The translations under genes and the position numbers were made by a program. Shown one piece after another: positions 58,073 to 64,000 of a stretch of 64,000 nucleotides of DNA. The stretch is taken from positions 21,329 to 85,328 of IMG/VR virus record IMGVR_UViG_3300047548_001372; one strand, 5' to 3'. The notes beneath the pieces are model-generated. The model saw only the letters and a program-made list of their open reading frames with translations, was not told where the DNA came from and searched no databases. Numbering within the stretch: the first letter of the stretch is position 1; each line of letters starts with the position of its first letter. The DNA comes from a virus.

Positions 58073-59032
58073 ATGCCAACAATTGGGCTTGGAACACATG
58101 TACTACATGGAAAGGAGTATTGGGTTGATCTTCCCTGGAACACTGGTAATGGTATTTTAATTGCTGGTCAATCAGGATCGGGGAAGAGTCAAACGGCAGC
58201 GTTTTATTTAAATCAATACGCCTATCATGGAGCAAAGATCATCATCTGCGACTATGACAGTCCAGATGGTGATCAAGAAACGCTATCAGAGCGAGTAAAG
58301 CATCTCTCTGGTAGCTTTGCGCTTCCTGCGGTAACTAGTCCAGAAGCTATTCAGGAGCGTATGGAGTGGTTGAGTGAGGAATATGCGCGGCGAAAGGAAG
58401 ACAACACACGCAGACATCCACTTATTATCGCAATAGATGAAGTATCAGCCTTTCTATCATATATCAATGATGAAGATCCGAGTGCTGTTGAATCATTCGC
58501 CCGCGATCTACTACTGATGCGTAAAGTTGGTATTCGTGCAATGATTATTGGACAGGAATGGTCATCAGGTTTCTCATCACACATCATGCGTCCGATACGA
58601 TCAGCATTTCGTGTCAAGATTTTGCACAGGCTTGATAGTGCTAATGCAAAGATGTTACTTGATTCTCCTACATCAAGTATGATTCGTGAGATTGGATCAT
58701 TAAAGACGGGGGAAGCTTATTATGGTGATATTCGTATGCGTGTACCGCTGTTGACTGAGGAAGATCGTAAACGAGCAGCAGAAGCTACTACTACTACAAA
58801 GGATAGTACTAATTGGCCTATGGATTTTGAAGAAAGTTTTATTCAAACACTTTTAATGAAAAATAAGTTAAACGTTGATGATTTAGAGTCTATTGTTGTA
58901 TACTGGCGCGCAAGGGGATATACGAAAGAGGAAGTACTAAAACTTGTGCGGGGGAATAGAACAACTATCGCTAATTTATACGATAAGAATTACGATAAGA
59001 ATTACGACAATGCCAAACTACAAAACCCATGA
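58073..59032 (+). CDS. FtsK/HerA-like ATPase
   Basis: The 319-aa protein has Walker A AGQSGSGKS (31-39) and Walker B LIIAIDEV (117-124, D122/E123), with IIICDYDSPDGDQ between, as in FtsK, HerA and related DNA translocases. The N-terminus lacks membrane spans. Near its end the coding sequence contains a 12-bp tandem repeat giving the residues YDKNYDKNYD. It may move DNA during packaging, segregation or host chromosome takeover. The last 23 nt overlap the next gene. Confidence 0.82.
   Translation: MPTIGLGTHVLHGKEYWVDLPWNTGNGILIAGQSGSGKSQTAAFYLNQYAYHGAKIIICDYDSPDGDQETLSERVKHLSGSFALPAVTSPEAIQERMEWLSEEYARRKEDNTRRHPLIIAIDEVSAFLSYINDEDPSAVESFARDLLLMRKVGIRAMIIGQEWSSGFSSHIMRPIRSAFRVKILHRLDSANAKMLLDSPTSSMIREIGSLKTGEAYYGDIRMRVPLLTEEDRKRAAEATTTTKDSTNWPMDFEESFIQTLLMKNKLNVDDLESIVVYWRARGYTKEEVLKLVRGNRTTIANLYDKNYDKNYDNAKLQNP
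58979..59008. repeat. 12-bp tandem repeat (TACGATAAGAAT), 2.5 copies
   Basis: Identical copies at 58979-58990 and 58991-59002 and a half copy to 59008, at the junction of the ATPase and DUF2227-like genes. Confidence 0.85.
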
Positions 59033-59435
59033 CAGAATAGGATTAGTAGCAACAGCAGCTCTCTGTATTCCTCTGTGCGCGGTAGAGGTATCACAACAAC
59101 AACAATTCCCATACAACACACTACAAGTAAGTATAGGAATATTGTTTGGAACCTACTTCCTCAGTCCAGATCTTGATACACGGAGTAGGATTTATTATCG
59201 TTGGGGTATTTTACGGTTTCTCTGGTATCCCTATCAGCGGTGCGTGAAACATCGTTCCTGGATTTCTCACAGTGGGCCAATCTCTGGAACGATCAGGTTT
59301 TTCTACCTGTACTGCATCCTGGTAGGGATGTCTTTTTTTGTGCGCGGGGAAGGTGTACCAATACCCATACCCCTATACTTAGGAATATTACTATCAGATA
59401 TTTTACATACAATAACAGATAAGATGAGTAGATAG
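59010..59435 (+). CDS. DUF2227-like metal-binding membrane protein, 141 aa
   Basis: Starts MPNYKTHDRIGL and has FLSPDLDTRSR with D54/D56, then CVKHRSWISHSG with H81 and H87. This is the pattern of DUF2227 (His and Asp ligands, multiple membrane helices), a family best known in cyanobacteria, related to YdjM-type membrane hydrolases. It ends the rightward operon. It could act on membrane lipids or be an exclusion factor. ATG at 59010 is chosen because the family begins with this N-terminus. Confidence 0.72.
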   Translation: MPNYKTHDRIGLVATAALCIPLCAVEVSQQQQFPYNTLQVSIGILFGTYFLSPDLDTRSRIYYRWGILRFLWYPYQRCVKHRSWISHSGPISGTIRFFYLYCILVGMSFFVRGEGVPIPIPLYLGILLSDILHTITDKMSR

Positions 59436-59517
59436 GATTAGTATAGAATTAGTGTAGTTTGTACACTATTTATTGGTGTTTTTGATAGTTTCTGTGCAGG
59501 TTTTAGTAGTTTTTAGC

Positions 59518-59587
59518 ACTTTTTACTACAGTTTTACCAGCGTTTTTACCACACTTCTACCACACTTTTTACCATATTTCTTACCAT
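59518..59587. repeat. Six 11-12 bp tandem repeats (ACTTTTTACCAT type)
   Basis: Units at 59518, 59530, 59541, 59553, 59564 and 59576. They share a TTTTACCA core. Confidence 0.8.
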
Positions 59588-59885
59588 CAATATGCAGTTA
59601 TTCTGTGTATTGGTGGTATTTTTTTTTTATTTTAGTGCTTTTTTTATTGCTTTCTGGTTAGTTTTGATATGTATACATCACCCCCCTCCCCCGCACCTAC
59701 TACCACCGGTCGTTGTGTCGGCCCCCATGCCGGTGTAGCGCGTCTGAATGGTTGATAAATCGCAACTTGGTTAAGGAATCGCAACAATTCACCGGCTTTA
59801 CTTGACAATAACGCAAAGTGCGGTATGAGCCTGACAATGAAAGTTGCTAAAGCGATCATGAAACATTTAGAATGATCATAGAAAC

Positions 59886-59948
59886 CGCTTGAAACATGCA
59901 TCAAACTGCGTCAACGATCATCGTAATCGCTTGAAACATGGATCAAAC
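59886..59948. repeat. Two copies of CGCTTGAAACATG-ATCAAAC, 42 bp apart
   Basis: The 21-mers at 59886-59906 and 59928-59948 differ at one base (C/G). An inverted copy of the 13-bp core is at 61244-61256, on the far side of the two-gene island. They could be binding sites or ends of a mobile unit. Confidence 0.75.
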
Positions 59949-59965
59949 AGGGAAAACCTGATCAT

Positions 59966-59994
59966 TTGACGTATTTTTGAACGTGATCTATACT
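59966..59994 (+). promoter_or_regulatory. Sigma70 promoter for the two-gene island
   Basis: TTGACG (59966-59971), 17-nt spacer, TATACT (59989-59994). The early transcript has hairpin GCGTTG/CAACGC (60001-60017). Confidence 0.85.
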
Positions 59995-60042
59995 ACGCAC
60001 GCGTTGAATTGCAACGCAGAGAATTACATGTGGAGGGCGATA

Positions 60043-60630
60043 ATGGATCGGCTTATGGGATGGACACCTAATGACAGGCTGTCTTATGACGGGGATATAG
60101 ATCTCCGCCGCGCACGCAGTAGGATTCGGGAGTATGTTGACGCTTTTCATAAGGCGCCTGTATACGAATTGCGCTATGTAGCCGTTACTCAACTTCGGGA
60201 GTTGACAGATGCGATTCAGACTCTTAACTGGACTAGCTTACGCGGTCATGAACCATGTGTTGAAGGAATGACCGCGCTTATGCGCCAGCTATGGGCACTA
60301 AGCTCAATAGGCGATTGGGAAAATAACGATATCGTTGACCTTGGTATGATGAGTGCGGTAGCGTTACACTTCGGACAGACCGCGGGCTGCGATAGCGCAT
60401 GGGATGCGGCGGCTATGCCTGTTTGGCGTCTAGGTGAAAGGCTGGCATCAGATTGGATACCGATCATTAATGGGCGTACGGCAGGCTGCGGGCTTAATCT
60501 ACGTCAAGGTAAGATCGCGGCGGCGATCGGTAGTGATGTACTGCTAGTCCGATCGGCAAGGGATAGGATGCACTACTACGGCAAGGATAAATTTGAATCG
60601 CTTAGGGTTTCTTTTCTGGAGGTAATCTAA
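60043..60630 (+). CDS. Hypothetical protein, 195 aa, island gene 1
   Basis: Not recognised. GGAGGG lies just before ATG 60043; longer in-frame starts at 59977 and 60028 are less likely. The protein is helical with Trp, Arg and Ala (RRARSRIREYVDAFHKAP; AAMPVWRLGERLASDW). GC content and codon use (CGC, GCG) differ from the rest of the phage, suggesting a separate origin. It overlaps the next gene by one base. In this region it may be a replication or copy-control factor. Confidence 0.6.
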   Translation: MDRLMGWTPNDRLSYDGDIDLRRARSRIREYVDAFHKAPVYELRYVAVTQLRELTDAIQTLNWTSLRGHEPCVEGMTALMRQLWALSSIGDWENNDIVDLGMMSAVALHFGQTAGCDSAWDAAAMPVWRLGERLASDWIPIINGRTAGCGLNLRQGKIAAAIGSDVLLVRSARDRMHYYGKDKFESLRVSFLEVI

Positions 60631-60917
60631 TGTCATACGTTACTTCGATTACACTTAAGCGCGAGTCATTGACCGCGCTCCTGAACGCACAATCGAATTG
60701 GGAAGCGCATGCGGTAGTCCGATATGCGCTTGAATGTGACACCATTTCGACTAACGCGCTTGCAATCCGCGGTTTGAGGGTACCACTTGCGCCAGGGTTG
60801 CGCGATCGGATTAAAGCCAAGATGGCGATCGAAGGGACACCCGCAAAAATCCGCATACGGATCTATCGGGATATGCGACGCTACCGGCGCACGCGCTATT
60901 GTGTCGATTTTCGTTAG
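60630..60917 (+). CDS. Hypothetical basic protein, 95 aa, island gene 2
   Basis: Start TAATG overlaps the previous stop. The last 40 residues are strongly basic (RDRIKAKMAIEGT, RIRIYRDMRRYRRTRY), suggesting nucleic acid binding. It has the same unusual composition as gene 1. The pair is framed by its own promoter and terminator, so it is an independent unit. Confidence 0.6.
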   Translation: MSYVTSITLKRESLTALLNAQSNWEAHAVVRYALECDTISTNALAIRGLRVPLAPGLRDRIKAKMAIEGTPAKIRIRIYRDMRRYRRTRYCVDFR

Positions 60918-60943
60918 CGTGCAATAGTCCGAGTCGGTATACT

Positions 60944-60978
60944 CCCCTTAGGCAATGCGCCTAAGGGGTTTTTTTTTG
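60944..60978 (+). terminator. Rho-independent terminator of the two-gene island
   Basis: Perfect arms CCCCTTAGGC (60944-60953) and GCCTAAGGGG (60959-60968) with a 5-nt loop, followed by a run of about ten T. Confidence 0.95.
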
Positions 60979-60997
60979 TTTCGGTGCATAGCTGGTA

Positions 60998-61183
60998 GGC
61001 TTGCTCTCAGGCTTGCTCTCAGGCCTGAGAGCAGCGGTCAACCGTCGACGCACTCCACCAAGCTTGGTGGAGTGTTGCTGCTCTCAGGCTTGCTCTCAGG
61101 CTTGCTCTCAGGCCTGAGCGTATCGAGCGCTTCGGCCTGCACACTCGCCTCCCAGCTCAGGCTTGCTCTCAGGCTTGCTCTCA
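60998..61183. repeat. Three pairs of a 12-bp repeat (GGCTTGCTCTCA) with nested palindromes
   Basis: Tandem pairs start at 60998, 61087 and 61160. Between the first two pairs lie a 24-bp perfect palindrome CACTCCACCAAGCTTGGTGGAGTG (split for reading as 61051-61062 and 61063-61074) and outer arms CTGAGAGCAGC (61025-61035) and GCTGCTCTCAG (61078-61088). The whole could fold as a stem with repeats at its base. Confidence 0.85.
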
Positions 61184-61252
61184 GATCTATCAAATATCCT
61201 ACGCGAATCATACGCTAATCTATGATTCACATGGTATGCTACGCATGTTTCA

Positions 61253-61333
61253 AGCGGTTTTCAAGCGATTTTGACGCATTCTGAATCGATCGATTCGTGA
61301 TCAGAATCCGTCAAAAATCGATCAGAAACCGCT
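61253..61333. repeat. Large imperfect palindrome, 81 bp
   Basis: Outer arms AGCGGTTT/AAACCGCT (61253-61260 and 61326-61333), inner arms TTTTGACGCATTCTGA (61269-61284) and TCAGAATCCGTCAAAA (61301-61316), and a central perfect 14-bp palindrome GAATCGATCGATTC (61283-61296). It is near the DnaA boxes. Confidence 0.8.
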
Positions 61334-61559
61334 CAAAATTGCTTTAGGCCGTGAACTATTCGGCATGCGAATGGTTCGCGATGCGAAGCAAATAGAACAT
61401 GCGTTCTACGAGTGCCGGTAGTAGACCCGGTAATTTGCTATGCCCAAAATCCATTTGTGCATTTTAACCAATAATATATATTGAATTTATTTTCTTTTTA
61501 CCATAATCGGCCTGAACTTTCATGGGCATTTGTGCAAAATATCCAAATTGGAAATGTTT

Positions 61560-61590
61560 TGTGGATAAATTGTGGATAACATGTGGATAA
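61560..61590. other. Three consensus DnaA boxes, 11 bp apart: candidate origin
   Basis: TGTGGATAA (reverse of TTATCCACA) occurs at 61560-61568, 61571-61579 and 61582-61590, all in the same orientation with 11-bp steps. Neighbouring AT-rich DNA (61440-61660) has little coding potential. This is what a host-initiator-dependent replication origin would look like. Confidence 0.75.
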
Positions 61591-62419
61591 CTTGGCAATA
61601 ATTTGGTTTTTTGCCTACCAATTTTTACCAAAAATCCACTTTTAGCACAGGCATGCTAATCTGTCTAGACTGTCTAGTTGTGCATAGTATCCAATAGGTT
61701 TTCCTCTTTTTATACCAGTAAAATACCTATAACACAGTAATCTATACCAGAGTATATTGTACCATAGCGTATGGAATATACCAGTAATCGATAATTCCAT
61801 ACGCTGTATCATTCTGGTATAGATATATGGTATGGTATGGTATTTTTTATATTGTGTTGTATGGTATTTTTTGGTATTTTTACCTTTAGCCGCGCATTGT
61901 ACACAATGCACAATTGTGCATAATTCTAGCTATTCCTGAAAAATACTATATACAATATCGATTCACCTATAGACAATTCATTATATCTCTCTATCTATCA
62001 TGTGTTATGGAATTAGAGAATTGTTGAATTGTTATACGTTAGCCGCGCAAAGTATGAATTGTCTATAATTCTCTGTCAAAAATATCAGAAAAGTATATAT
62101 CTTTCCTGAATAAAACATAGTTTTAAATTTATTCCCGAAATTTTGAAAATAGAACCAAATTGCTATTTTTGAGCTGCTAGGTTTTATCGTACCATACTAT
62201 GTGCTATAGTATACATGCGCGGTAAGGGTATATACCATACCCCCGCTACAATACCTCTATAACGCGCTATACGCCATCCTAACGCACGATAAATCTTTTC
62301 TGGTATGATACCATACCCGGCCTATTTTGAGCGCCTTAAAATACCTATTTTGAGCCTCTATGATATACAGTATGGAATAACGATTACTAGATAGAGTAGT
62401 AATTAGAATAAAAAAAAAA
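61591..62419. other. Gene-free AT-rich region with many inverted repeats
   Basis: Inverted repeats include AGCGTATGGAAT/ATTCCATACGCT (61766-61777, 61794-61805), TATAGACAATTCAT/ATGAATTGTCTATA (61968-61981, 62054-62067), and palindromes GCATTGTACACAATGC and TGCACAATTGTGCA near 61900. GGTAT/ATACC words and CTATTTTGAGC copies (62168, 62320, 62343 areas) recur. No convincing gene is seen; open frames are low-complexity. Confidence 0.6.
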
Positions 62420-62448
62420 TACCAGTATGCACAGTGTGCATACTGGTA
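62420..62448 (-). terminator. Rho-independent terminator after the 84-aa gene
   Basis: Perfect 13-bp arms TACCAGTATGCAC (62420-62432) and GTGCATACTGGTA (62436-62448) with a 3-nt loop; on the minus strand a run of T follows. Confidence 0.93.
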
Positions 62449-62470
62449 ACGAACTAGCTAGACTAGCTAA

Positions 62471-62725
62471 CTAGCTATAAATAGAATTAGATTTTGTTTT
62501 CTTATGCTTATGGTAAAATTCTAACACAGCAAGAGTCAATGGTGTGCGAATTGCACGCTTAGGATCTTCAGTATCCCAATTTGGCATAAACCAATCATGG
62601 CCATCCCAAACCATGATGTTAAAATCCTTATAATTAATATTTACATGGTATACCGTACCATACGGACTAGTTACCAGAAATTGTTTTTCTTTTTCTGGCA
62701 ATTGGATAACCGTATACTTTACCAC
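62471..62725 (-). CDS. Hypothetical protein, 84 aa
   Basis: Starts with GTG at 62723-62725 after AAGGAG. Beta-rich with FNIMVWDGHDWFMPNW in the middle and a basic end. Own extended -10 promoter (TGGTATAAT near 62766-62761) and terminator make it a single-gene unit. Function unknown. Confidence 0.6.
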   Translation of the reverse strand: MVKYTVIQLPEKEKQFLVTSPYGTVYHVNINYKDFNIMVWDGHDWFMPNWDTEDPKRAIRTPLTLAVLEFYHKHKKTKSNSIYS

Positions 62726-62760
62726 TGCGTTGACTCCTTGCTACTAGTGATTACTCTGTC

Positions 62761-62769
62761 ATTATACCA
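62761..62769 (-). promoter_or_regulatory. Extended -10 promoter for the 84-aa gene
   Basis: Minus strand TGGTATAAT with no clear -35. It directly follows the stem-loop at 62769-62818. Confidence 0.5.
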
Positions 62770-62818
62770 TAGCCGCGCAATTCATAGTACTAGAAAAGCG
62801 TTAGAATTGCGCGGCTAT
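62769..62818. terminator. Long stem-loop after the DUF932 gene
   Basis: Perfect 15-bp arms ATAGCCGCGCAATTC (62769-62783) and GAATTGCGCGGCTAT (62804-62818) with a 20-nt loop, between the DUF932 stop and the next minus-strand gene. No T tract. It contains the CGCGCA word in both arms. Confidence 0.65.
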
Positions 62819-62829
62819 TGAAAAACCTA

Positions 62830-63882
62830 CTATGCCAGATCCATAATCGCACTATACGCGCTATTGCGCATAGCCAGCCCATCCCCCAACAAGTCATAGT
62901 TCGCACGTGCGTGCGAGTCCATTTTCCTACCGCGGCTGCCAAGCGTACCATGCTGATTCGATCCATACTCCGTCACAGCCTGATAGGCATGGTAGCCGCT
63001 ACCAAGGTGTGACTCTTGCACACCGAACGCAGTTACCCAATTTTGAGTCAACTGGTTCTTTACGCGAGTCACAGATTCGCATTTTTGCGTATAGATATAT
63101 TCGATTGATTCACGCTTTGCGCTATCAATCTTATCTTTCATACCAGACCGTAACAGATTCGGCATGGTGGGCATGGGACAGATAATATTGAGAATGTTAA
63201 CAAAATCGTTATCTGTTACCGCAACAGAAAAGAGATTGTCAATTGCGGCTAACATCTCTGCGTGCGCAGCATTCGCTTGCGCAATAAGCTCTAACGCCCA
63301 CTGTGCCACGCTACGATACCCACCATGATGCCTAATAGTTAGGCGGCTATTAGCGTTGCGCAAGGCAAGATCGTGCGTATTTTTGCAAACAATTTTGATA
63401 TTGCTTGCAATAGCAGAGGATGCCGTGCGCCCATCACGCGATTCAATGTAGCTGAAATAGCGGCTAAAATCATCCCCCCTAATCTGGTAATCGCCCATGT
63501 CAAGCGTACCAAACATCGTGGCACCGTTATGAATAATTCCCGCTGTGCTAAAGCGCCAGCCCGTTGCGCTTGCTAATGAGTCTAGTTCGTTAGCCAATTG
63601 CGTATTTTGCCAATATTCGTAATCCCTACCACAGTTACCCAAGTAAGCATACTCCCCGCTTGAGTCAACGGGATCCCTAAATAGCCCGTAGCTACCAGTA
63701 TCGATTACCATGCCGTTAGGCATGGTAGCCGTTAGCGGCATCTTATGGATGCCGAAATCCATACCCGGCACCGACTCTACTGCCTTTACGAACGACTCCA
63801 TAGTAGAGTCAACGTTACCTAACGAATGCCATGCCGACTCGGTACCAACAAACATGCGCCCTGCCAAAATATCATCCGGCAT
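62830..63882 (-). CDS. DUF932 phage/plasmid-like protein, 350 aa
   Basis: The protein matches the DUF932 (TIGR03299) pattern: start region GTESAWHSLGN, later LFRDPVDSSGEYAYLGNCGRDYEYWQN, RDGRTASSAIASNIKIVCKNTHDLAL and the ending with TEYGSN. The family is widespread on phages and plasmids and its biochemical role is not established. GGGAG precedes the ATG at 63880-63882. Its own promoter and stem-loop make it a separate unit beside the candidate origin, where a replication-linked role would fit. Confidence 0.85.
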   Translation of the reverse strand: MPDDILAGRMFVGTESAWHSLGNVDSTMESFVKAVESVPGMDFGIHKMPLTATMPNGMVIDTGSYGLFRDPVDSSGEYAYLGNCGRDYEYWQNTQLANELDSLASATGWRFSTAGIIHNGATMFGTLDMGDYQIRGDDFSRYFSYIESRDGRTASSAIASNIKIVCKNTHDLALRNANSRLTIRHHGGYRSVAQWALELIAQANAAHAEMLAAIDNLFSVAVTDNDFVNILNIICPMPTMPNLLRSGMKDKIDSAKRESIEYIYTQKCESVTRVKNQLTQNWVTAFGVQESHLGSGYHAYQAVTEYGSNQHGTLGSRGRKMDSHARANYDLLGDGLAMRNSAYSAIMDLA

Positions 63883-63921
63883 GATAACACTCCCTTGCTA
63901 TTGAATAACGATTACAGTAAC

Positions 63922-63950
63922 ACTATACCATACCGCGTACGTTGTGTCAA
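63922..63950 (-). promoter_or_regulatory. Sigma70 promoter for the DUF932 gene
   Basis: Minus strand TTGACA (63950-63945), 17-nt spacer, TATAGT (63927-63922), then a ribosome binding site and ATG at 63882. Confidence 0.9.
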
Positions 63951-63982
63951 GGGGGTAAGTATAAGATTTTTGTTATATCTTT

Positions 63983-63998
63983 GGGGGGCGGCCCCCCC
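63983..63998. other. G-run/C-run hairpin at the window edge
   Basis: GGGGGG and CCCCCCC face each other around CGG. It may be the stem of a terminator or structure continuing outside the window. Confidence 0.35.
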
Positions 63999-64000
63999 GC

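Larger units (their letters stand above)
59436..59965. other. Gene-free spacer with T-rich tandem repeats and GC-rich hairpin
   Basis: Six 11-12 bp units of the type ACTTTTTACCAT run from 59518 to 59587. A T-rich tract (59621-59645) follows, then a GC-rich part with CACCGGT and CCGGTG pieces (59700-59740). From 59750 on the base composition changes to the island type. No convincing gene is seen. Confidence 0.6.

Noticed and set aside
59473-59661. Open frame of 62 codons rich in Phe and Val
   Set aside because: Product of T-rich tandem repeats, no start signal.
60043-60917. Cyanobacterial HIP1 sites (GCGATCGC)
   Set aside because: GCGATC pieces are frequent in the island but I found no complete HIP1 octamer there, so it cannot be used as host evidence.
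60998-61183. CRISPR-like array
   Set aside because: Repeats are 12-bp tandem units without unique spacers of constant length; no cas genes are seen.
60955-61218. Open frame of 87 codons on the plus strand
   Set aside because: It is made of the GGCTTGCTCTCA repeats (LALRLALR) and starts in the terminator.
61642-61911. Open frame of 89 codons on the minus strand
   Set aside because: Tyr/His/Thr-rich low-complexity sequence from GGTAT-type repeats, no ribosome binding site, inside a repeat-rich spacer.

Overview
The window is a large part of a double-stranded DNA bacteriophage genome with long-tailed (siphovirus-type) morphology. It carries a tape measure, tail tube proteins, a tail terminator and a fibronectin-rich central fibre, and no sheath gene is seen. 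Base composition is about 40% GC by eye, and stops are standard (TAA, TAG, TGA). Ribosome binding sites are AGGAG-type and promoters are bacterial sigma70-type (TTGACA, 17 bp, TATAnT). The host cannot be read directly. A class II (B12-type) ribonucleotide reductase carrying both an intein and a group I intron, plus a DUF2227-type protein, hint at a cyanobacterium-like host. That is inference only.

Layout. Transcription diverges from a gene-free spacer at 32.2-32.8 kb. The left arm (minus strand, 32.2 kb to 1) runs from a regulator and a PP-loop ATPase through head genes (protease-scaffold fusion, decoration-like protein, major capsid protein, connectors) to tail genes (terminator, two tail tube proteins, chaperones, tape measure, baseplate, fibres). 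It then runs through a glycosyltransferase, small early-type genes and a replication module (SSB-like protein, primase, DnaB helicase, Holliday-junction-type nuclease, DNA polymerase I cut by the window edge). The right arm (plus strand, 32.8-59.4 kb) holds a MazG-like protein, four DNA methyltransferases, ribonucleotide reductase, GMP reductase, terminase subunits, portal, a lysis cassette and a second PP-loop ATPase. These are followed by a glycan-type cluster (two glycosyltransferases, an acetyltransferase, an aminotransferase), a glycoside hydrolase, an exonuclease and an FtsK/HerA-like ATPase. From 59.4 to 64 kb the composition changes: a two-gene operon, about 1.5 kb of repeat-rich gene-free DNA with three phased DnaA boxes, and a DUF932 gene.

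Special points. Three core genes are interrupted by four self-removing elements: sister group I introns with LAGLIDADG genes in the capsid and reductase genes, a mini-intein in the reductase, and a larger intein inside the Walker A motif of the large terminase. A second tail tube protein carries an inserted adhesin-like module also present in the central fibre. The tape measure is split by a frameshift. Short tandem repeats of 11-13 bp sit at several gene junctions, including seven phased copies just before the small terminase gene. The word CGCGCA is strongly over-represented and often forms intergenic stem-loops.

How the genes work together. The reductase, GMP reductase and MazG-like protein would reshape the nucleotide pool. 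Primase, helicase, SSB, polymerase and resolvase would copy the genome. The methyltransferases, and perhaps the PP-loop enzymes, would modify DNA. The two-arm structural set builds the virion, and the amidase with holin-type proteins releases it.
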